Positions 56,947 through 64,000 of a stretch of 64,000 nt of DNA are shown piece after piece. The notes beneath the pieces are model-generated. The model made no database searches and had not been told where the DNA came from. It saw only the letters and a list, made by a program, of their open reading frames with translations. The number at the start of each line of letters is the position of its first letter. Position 1 is the stretch's first letter. Source of the DNA: Armillaria gallica (lineage: Eukaryota; Basidiomycota; Agaricomycetes; Agaricales; Physalacriaceae); assembly GCA_037576215.1 (NCBI GenBank), contig JBANDB010000014.1:930001-994000 (forward strand). The letters are read 5' to 3'. The translations under genes and the position numbers were made by a program.

Positions 56947-57322
56947 GTTTTTTCCTTCCAACCGCATATTCGCTATACATCTACCACTTATCTATAATCG
57001 GCACTGTAGCACATACCCAGAGCGCAATTCTAGTTACGACACGGATCATGTATATTTTTCTTTTTTCCGCGCCTTGCTGGGGCCTTGAAATGGACATGTT
57101 CTTTGAAATTTTGAAAGAGATTCTTATTGTGTAGCTCGTTGGCCATTGAGCGCAGGGGCCATTGACTTCTCGAATAGGCAATGCTTGTACCCTTTTTGGC
57201 CATCGCCTTCACGGTTGTCAACGCCACAAAACAAGGTCGCTGTGAAACACAGAAAGAACAAGGTCCGCCATGCCTTATTTCAACAAACACCGCTGCCTGT
57301 CCTCGTCCTCTCGTCCTTCTCA
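56947..57322. other. intergenic, tandem genes
   Basis: 376 bp, probable 3' untranslated region of the membrane protein and promoter of the F-box gene. CT-rich near 57300. Nothing else seen. Confidence 0.45.
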
Positions 57323-59365
57323 ATGCCTCAAACCGAAAGCCTCTTTATTCACTATCTTCTCTCCTGGGCATTTACCCGCCGTTCTCCCTGTTTATTCTAC
57401 AGGCTCCCGATGGACGTGTTGCTGTATTGTATAATTCCTTATCTCTCTATTAAGGACATCATGGCTCTTCGTAAGGTGCGTTGCTGCTGCTCTCGGCCGA
57501 ACTAGTAATGACCAACAGAAATTCAGACCAGCAAGCCCTTATTACTGCTCTCTCAAGACCCGTCAATATGGAGGCGTTTCCTCAGCCGACTAGATATCGC
57601 AACGCCACCGCTCCCCCGATTCACGCCCTATACAGTCCAGCCCCCCGACCTCAAAGTTGAACAGATGGTCGCCACAGCCATTTCAGTCAACCGCAATTGG
57701 GAAAAGCCAGATCCTGAACCAGTCAGCTATTTTCGCGTTAGGTCAGGCTGCAAAATACTTGACATGACTGTTCTGCCTGGGGGGCAATATGTCGTCTCCT
57801 CGTCGTTTGACTATCGTGCTGGATATCGCGTCATGGTCTCCAATGTCGAACTTCCCAGTAACGACGGGATGTTCGCTCTGGCCAGCATCTCTACTCTGGC
57901 CCGGCCAGAGTATCTCCAGGCCCGGTTTATGGTGTACAACGACAAGCCAGGTATCATGCTCTGGTTCGTCGTGAAAACTAAAGTCGGAAAGAGTCTTGAC
58001 GGGTACGTGTTCGTCTCCTCGCAGTGCTCCCTCAAGCTCACGGTAATGCTCAGGACCGATACCCTTGATCCATCGACTCGACGCGTCGGATACACTTGCC
58101 ATTTTGCCTACATCAGTCTCGAGTCCCTCCAGAGCCTTGTAATGATCGAGCTACCACGTCCGATGCCTCTGGAAGAACTTGACCGTTACGGACTAAGCAA
58201 TCCGGACGCCCTAGCTCCAAGTGATAAAATCACAACATCTGCGCCGTTCCTACTGCTGCGACCGTACACCTTCCGCGACCCTGTTCATGATCCTGTCCTA
58301 TTCATGTCTGGCGGTTCGCTGTATCTGTCATTGGCCATCCTCCCCGATGAGGTCGTCGTAATCAATCTTGACACGCAGGAAGCGCGTTCTTTCATATGCA
58401 ACAACGATACTCCCTATCCCGAATTTGTAAGTTGTTCCCCGATCTTTTCTAAGACGGCAGACTGAGATATCATGCAGGACCATCAGATACGCGCTGTCCG
58501 AGTGCTGCCAAAGCAGGGTGACGTTCTGGTAATCCGGACGGTGATCAACGGACTAAATGACGTTCATGTAATGGAAATATACTCCCTACCACCAGCGACC
58601 GGAAGATATCGCGGCTCCGCCAAGCACCGTATTGTCGTGGAACACAAACAAGTTGACAGTTTTCAACTTTCCGACATATACAACCAGGAATATCCTACTT
58701 CCCATCCGCCACCGCCGATCTCCGTATATTTTGAAACTGCCAGCCCCCATGGAGTAATTCACTACACAATATCCCCCTCTCTACATTCTGCAGTTGGGAT
58801 ATCCCATCAATGGTGGTGTTATGATCTCAATAACGTAGTGCCTCAAACGACTTTTAACGCCGAACATGTCGTTCGGGTTATTCCTGGCGTGAATCGCGCA
58901 ATCATATGCACGCTACATCCCGACGAGAACCATCGAGCCACCAACTACGTTACCGCTATTCGACGGTATTTCAATCCCGAAAAGCGCTTCGATGATCTCC
59001 TGTCCTTTGGTGGCAAAGATCTCATCCCCTCGAAGCAGTCTTGTCGGTGGAGGCCGAAACACGTATACCGTACCTTCAATATCTCACCCCATATCATGGA
59101 ATGCGTCAATCGGCAAGATATCACTGCGTTTTCGTGGGATGAGACCACGGGCCGAATGTGTTTCGCGACGCGCAACGACATGTGCATACATGTTTTTGAC
59201 TTCGGCTCTACTGCACTACCGCGAGACCACATCGGCCGATGGAATTCGCTCAAGAGTATCCTTCGCATTGATCAGCCAATTCACGGAGCTCCGGAATCAC
59301 CTCCCTCGGATGCTGAGATGGCGACAGTGGAAGATTTGCTGGAACCAGACGACCTGTACATCTAA
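57323..59365 (+). CDS. F-box protein with propeller-like C-terminal part
   Basis: The N-terminal F-box reads LFYRLPMDVLLYCIIPYLSI followed by KDIMALRK|TSKPLLLLSQDPSIWRRF, with one small intron ending at about 57523 (acceptor ATTCAG). F-box proteins are substrate adaptors of SCF ubiquitin ligases. The remaining 550 residues contain repeated beta-rich blocks (GCKILDMTVLPGGQYVVSSS, FMSGGSLYLSLAILPDEVVV, DITAFSWDETTGRMCFATRN) of the type found in basidiomycete F-box proteins with WD-like folds. The second intron (ends at about 58478) gives PYPEF|DHQIRAVRVLPKQG. The stop is at 59365. The ATG at 57323 is the family-length start; the in-frame ATG at 57410 is also possible. Substrate unknown. Confidence 0.7.
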
Positions 59366-60108
59366 TTCACATCCTTCCTGTTATACTGTGTCTTATACAT
59401 TTTCTTCTCTTTGCAGGCCATCCATAAGGAATTCATTCTTTTTCTTTTTGCCCTATTGCATGCTGGGGCTCTATTCTATCCTGTGTATGTCTATATTATC
59501 TTTGAGTGGACTAATGAAAGCTCTGACCTTAATTCATCTAGCCCTTTATTCGTCACTGCGTATTCGCGATATATTTTTCCCCTGAAAACCAGGGGTGGTT
59601 CGATGCATGTGTCTCGGGCACTGACCGCTCGAGTGTCGAAGCCCACCGAAGCGACCGAGTCCCCACCATCAATCCAAGGCCTCATTAGAGTTGTACCTTG
59701 CGGAGGAAACTCGGATTTTCCGTCGGCAACTCGCGTTTTGCCACTGCAATTTTAACGTCAGAGTTCCGGTCGATCAGGTCGACATTTGAAGTGGAGCAAT
59801 TGTTTTGCTACACCTCGGGCGTAGCCTACTTGCATGTGGTTGAGTAGTACTGGGTTACTACTTAGGCTTTGGACGCGGAAAGGAGATTGCGCTTGTATTT
59901 AAGCCTATTTATTTTACCAATCTTACAATTATAGTGAAATACGAAATAATGCTGCGTTGGTGTGCTACGGGAAATAATTTGACTGATACAAATTCTGGAT
60001 TACGCACGTCGAAGAGATTACTGGTCGATTAACGAGAGAACTTTTGTTGCATTGTATGTATGCGTGTTGAAGAGTAAAAAACATTGGCTCGGACGAGCAT
60101 ATAGGCTA
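59366..60108. other. convergent intergenic region
   Basis: 743 bp with frequent stops in all frames. No gene or RNA recognised. Confidence 0.5.
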
Positions 60109-62556
60109 TCAAGTTTTTCTTCTATCCCGGTGACTGCTATATCCTGGAGAACGCGAATCGTGGCGACTAGTACCGCTCTTGCCTTCATAGCGATGTCGAT
60201 CCCTACGGTCATCGCAGGAGGACCTATACGATTCCCCGCGACGGGAAGACGACGGCTTAGAAGGTATCAGGCCCTTTAGGCTTTCATCGCCTCGCGAGTC
60301 AGATGCCTTAGGCCGGTTGCTGATGGCTGCATTGGAGGAAAACGAAGGCTCCGCGACCGCTGCCGAGGAAGAGCTTGACAATAGGCTCGGGTTCGGGTTT
60401 CGGGGATTGTTCTGAAGCATGCTTTTCAGCTATCCACATGGCCCTGTCAATACCGCAGAAATCGAGTCTCAAGTGGTAGTGCACGTACTTCGTTGTTTTC
60501 TTTAGCAAGGTGTTGAAGCGAGGATGTCTGCTCGTTTAATTTCAATTTCATTTGATGTATGATGTCCCCAACGCTGATAGTTGTGTGGGAGAGAGGCTCA
60601 GCAGAGCTGGAGACAGGGCTCCACGTCGCAAGCTTCAGACGCTTGACGGTCTGCGAGCGCGCATCCACCTCATCCGCCAATCGTCCCCGTTTCGGAACGC
60701 GTGGATCCTTCGGGAACGACACTGCGTCCATACGCATCGTATCTTCATCTGATCCCGAATGCGCGTCCCTTCCGTTCATCGTGCGTTCCATACGAGTTTT
60801 CAGAGCATCAACTGCATCCTCGACGGATGCATTAACGATTTCGTTAACCTCGGAAATGACCACACCAAAAATTTCCTGCCAAATGTTTCCGATGGCCGCA
60901 AAACCCTTGTCGATGTGGTTCTGAGTTTGAGCATGGCTAAGAAGGATTTCTGCAAGATTAGGCGCAACTGAAGCTGCCGCTGAATTGGACACTTTGGAAA
61001 GTGTCGCGGAAATCTCCGTGTATGATTTTAATTTCTTTTCTTGTCTTTCAAATTCGGCGGTTGATTGAACGACATCATTCGAAACCCTAAGAATACATGT
61101 CAGGATTAACCTGGATAATGAAAGCGATATTCTTACTTGGCAAGATCGCGAAACAAGTCCACCATTCGCTGGGATCCAGGTCCTGTCCGGGCTCTGCCGA
61201 CAGTTAGTTGGTCTGCGAATTTCTCTGCAGATCTGACGTGAACTCCAGATTGGGCGCTTGAACTCGCGCCAATGTCTGGGGTCTAACATGGCAAACCAGC
61301 AACTTCAGGATAAACCTAGCGAATAGAGGATCAAGAAGACTTACTGCAGTGGAATTGTCGAGACTCGATTGGAGTTTGCCGACTGGCAGCTTCTCCTTGA
61401 CTCGAGACCGCAATGGGCTCACAGATCTATTCCGAGGGTAATGTCTCTCTCTGCTTCTACCAGCTGTACGTCCCCGCGAGCTTTCGCGGTCAAGTTCTTT
61501 ACGCCGAGACTCATGGTTCCAAACTTTGCCTGGGAACTGTGTGCGACGCAGAAGAGATTCTGTCTCGTCACTATCTGATTCCAGTTTCAACTGACGATAG
61601 AGATCTGTCTGAGAGACTAGAGGGGGGCCAAAACGAGATGTAGCTGGACTGTGCGATGTTGCCCTTGGTGCAGAAGACTTGGCTCCTGTAGAGGTTCGCT
61701 GTCCTGCACTGTTCGTTCTGACTGACGTAATTGGATTATTACATGGACGACCTGGCCAATTGGGATCATTTGGATGGACAAATCTGGGGCAATAAGACGG
61801 AGAGCCAACAGATTCTGAACCGGTGCTCACCGACAATTATCACCCTGCCTACATGGTGGATGCAAGGGCTGGCCGGTGCTGCTAAAGTACTGAAAGAACG
61901 GCGTCAATACGGAAAAACATGCCGCTAAACAAGACTGACGCGACACTGATATTTCTTGTATAAGTTGCTTTTGTTCGCCGACATTGAGACGCAGGACGAA
62001 AAGTTGACAGTGGGGTGAAGGAGAGAGCAGCGAAGACGGGTGCTTCGAGAAAGGCGCAACGCGAGGCTGGCATGACTTCATCGTGACGATCTCGAGGGCC
62101 TTGACACATCCTCGACAGCAGATACGCGATAATAGAACCTTGCCCACTTGGCTGAATCCAGCAACTCTCTGTCACAGAAAATTTGCTTGTATTCTGCAGA
62201 AACAGTGCAACAATCGTCTCGACACAGTCAGACCCAGCTTGCCGCCTTGCGAGCAAATTCACGAAACTAGGATACTCATCGTGGAGCAAAGCTGAGCTTC
62301 TTCGCAGATTTCCTTGATGTCGGGTCACGTCGGACCGCACGCCAGCGAGTCGCAGATCATTTTGTGGATCAGTACCTTTCACAAGTATTTCAAGTATCCG
62401 GGTGCTCTGTGCAGCGTCGTTAAAAACTTTAAACAGTATCAGCAAATGCTCCGTGTCGGACGCTAAAACAACTCACATGCCATTACAACCCCTCCACGGG
62501 GACAGCTTCCCTATTTTCTGTTTCAACATATGTACTTTCTTGGCTGCAGCGGCCAT
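60109..62556 (-). CDS. coiled-coil, Arg/Ser-rich protein of unknown function
   Basis: I propose a start at ATG 62556 (MAAAAKKVHMLKQKIGKLSP), spliced to IFNDAAQSTRILEILVKGTD and DEYPSFVNLLARRQAGSDCV. The link to the next exons (61836 down) is uncertain. The main readable part has an Arg/Ser-rich section (RESSRGRTAGRSRERHYPRN), then QRMVDLFRDLAK|VSNDVVQSTAEFERQE, a helical coiled segment (KLKSYTEISATLSKVSNSAA), then LADEVDARSQTVKRLKLATW and a second helix ISVGDIIHQMKLKLNEQTSS. The end is Arg/Ser/Asp-rich (SYRSSCDDRRDRHRYEGKSG). SR-like tails suggest nuclear RNA-related work, but the family is not recognised. If 62556 is wrong, the gene still covers 60109-61836. Confidence 0.5.
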
Positions 62557-63391
62557 CCCCCCAAAATTTGCGCTATTAAAAGTCGAGTAACTCTAGGAAA
62601 AGGTTTCAAGCCATTCAAGCTTTGAAATTGAAACCCCGTTCAGATGAAATTATCTTCAATAACGAATGTCACTGAGGTACGACATCTCATTGGTACCGCC
62701 CACGGGTGGGCTCACTTGAGATATCATTGGACTCGGAGTCAATGAAAAACGACGAGTCATTCTGTCGGCATTGGTCTTTTGCGTAGCTGTACGTGGATTG
62801 GAAAGAATCACGGCACGTTTCATTTCAGAACTTCTTTCGCAGACCAGAATCACGGTCACGTTGACCAAATTGGTGCCATACGCGTATTTGTAGTCGAAAT
62901 GAAGGTGCCACACTCGATGAACTGTGCAGTACTGACGACGAGCAGTGCTGCCAGTGTTGCTTCGAAACTGTTGAACTCTTTAGAAGAAGATTCAGGCGTA
63001 TTCTGCGATATATCACAAAGAAATCCATTTGTATCCAATCAGCACAAGCAGGCGAAAGAACAATCACTCAGACGTATCCTTACCTAGGACGATTTCTTGG
63101 CAGTTACATGGTAAAGACAATATCCAGGGCGGCTACGGAAAATACCGAATTTACGAAAATCCTACCCTTGCGGTATGACCTGATTTTCTGGGACCGTGCT
63201 ACCAGCTTCAGTTAAAATCGACCTGGGGTTTCTTTGGAACCTTCTCAACACGGTTACTACATGGAGGGGACATAACTTCTGACAGACAGTCCTGGCCATC
63301 AATTGATGTGCACGAAGCCATCACTCGTTGAAATTCAGCTGAGCTGGCTTTTCCTTCAACATCTTGCTTCGACGTACCTTGCTTGCTAACT
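62557..63391. other. unresolved region before the hydrolase gene
   Basis: The promoter of the hydrolase gene must lie near 63200-63390. A minus-strand frame at about 62656-63030 (FEATLAALLVVSTAQFIECG) hints at a hydrophobic segment and might be an exon of an unknown gene. I do not call it. Confidence 0.3.
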
Positions 63392-64000
63392 ATGCAGCTG
63401 GACAATCTCTACAGCATCATTACTCTTCCGCTTCTGTTTGCATTGAGTGCCTTTTTCACTGCTGCTACTCAGCTTCTCGCGCCAAAGGCTCGGACGCCTG
63501 TCGTTGTTTTCCCACATCACCCCAGTCATGTTGCAGTTAAGAAGGGTACTTCATCGGCGGATAGCGATAAACTATCTTTGAAAGCACTGGTTCTCTCGAG
63601 ATGCAGAAGCCTCTTCTCTGAATACAAATCCACCTGGTGGCTCGCAAAGTAAGAATATCTTTACTTAGTGTGTATCTACATTTAATCAACTGAAACCAAG
63701 TGGGCATCTTCAAACTGCGTATAGCGTTATGGCAGACTTCACGATGACAGATAAAATGTACTACAATAGGTATGAATTCTTTTTTTGACCCGTCGTTCCC
63801 CGTTTGATTTCCTTCGGTGCTGAAGGCAGTATATTCGCTTACTTGATGGAGGAACCCTGTAAGTTTTATCGTTGTCCTTCCATTCTATTAATGGCCACTG
63901 ATTCTAGTCTATAGTGGCCTCGATTTCGCCCCCGTGGATTCCTTCAAACTCAAGCCTGACACGCCGATAATAGTAGTACAGCATGGTTTAACCGGTGGTT
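63392..64000 (+). CDS. alpha/beta hydrolase, YheT/EMB8 type, 5' part only
   Basis: Starts at ATG 63392 with a hydrophobic N-terminal segment (LYSIITLPLLFALSAFFTAA), probably a membrane anchor. Next come KSTWWLAK|SGHLQTAY (the WxxxGHLQT signature of the YheT/Emb8/Eht1 group), MTDKMYYNR, YIRLLDGGT, then LDFAPVD and PIIVVQHGLTGG at the window edge (the HGLTGG oxyanion-hole motif). At least four small introns. Family members include the yeast medium-chain fatty acid ethyl ester synthases/esterases Eht1 and Eeb1. The catalytic triad lies beyond the window, so enzyme activity is inferred. Confidence 0.85.

Noticed and set aside
1..64000. CRISPR array, operon or bacterial ribosome-binding features
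   Set aside because: Gene structure with many small spliceosomal introns shows a eukaryotic nuclear sequence; no regular spaced repeats were seen.

Overview
The window is nuclear DNA of a basidiomycete, most likely an Agaricomycete. The evidence is short GT-AG introns of about 45-60 bp in nearly every gene, dense gene packing, and families typical of mushroom-forming fungi: DUF6534 membrane proteins, DUF6532 proteins, a Plavaka-type transposase and degraded basidiomycete-type protein kinases. Exon joins were read by eye from splice sites, reading frame and family resemblance. No database search was run.

Layout. (1) 1-11164 is a conserved block: the 3' part of a TPR-like gene, a PTC7-like mitochondrial PP2C, an LRR protein, and the large FKS-type 1,3-beta-glucan synthase gene. 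(2) 11165-33700 is an accessory, transposon-rich island: a DUF6534 gene, a divergent DUF6532/Plavaka transposase pair with a small convergent ORF, dispersed repeats, an inverted-repeat cluster, a frameshifted Zn2Cys6 regulator, a C2H2-like frame with a stop, a decayed AT-hook ORF, two copies of an unrecognised gene family, an F-box remnant and a kinase remnant. (3) 33721-64000 returns to housekeeping genes: a coiled-coil protein, a FHIP/RAI16-like protein, a dual-specificity phosphatase, a DNAJC9-like co-chaperone, a PAP2 phosphatase, a large disordered nuclear-type protein, a short-chain dehydrogenase, a SET methyltransferase, a BRO1-domain protein (RIM20/PalA-like), a UPF0658 membrane protein, an F-box protein, a coiled-coil SR-like protein, and the start of a YheT/EMB8-type alpha/beta hydrolase.

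Functional links are mostly loose. Several neighbours are divergent and share short upstream regions (LRR/FKS, DUF6532/transposase, coiled-coil/FHIP, PAP2/disordered protein, SDR/SET, RIM20/UPF0658). FHIP (endosome transport) and RIM20/PalA (endosomal pH signalling) both act at endosomes. FKS and, indirectly, the Rim pathway affect the cell wall.

The most notable items are the transposase-DUF6532 module, the inverted-repeat cluster at 21.1 kb, two dispersed repeat families that occur together at 20.2-20.5 kb and separately elsewhere, the unrecognised two-copy family at 27.6-30.6 kb, a GC-AG intron in the DnaJ gene, and single-base frameshifts in the FKS and Zn2Cys6 genes. Because FKS is normally essential, its frameshift is more likely an assembly indel than a real loss.
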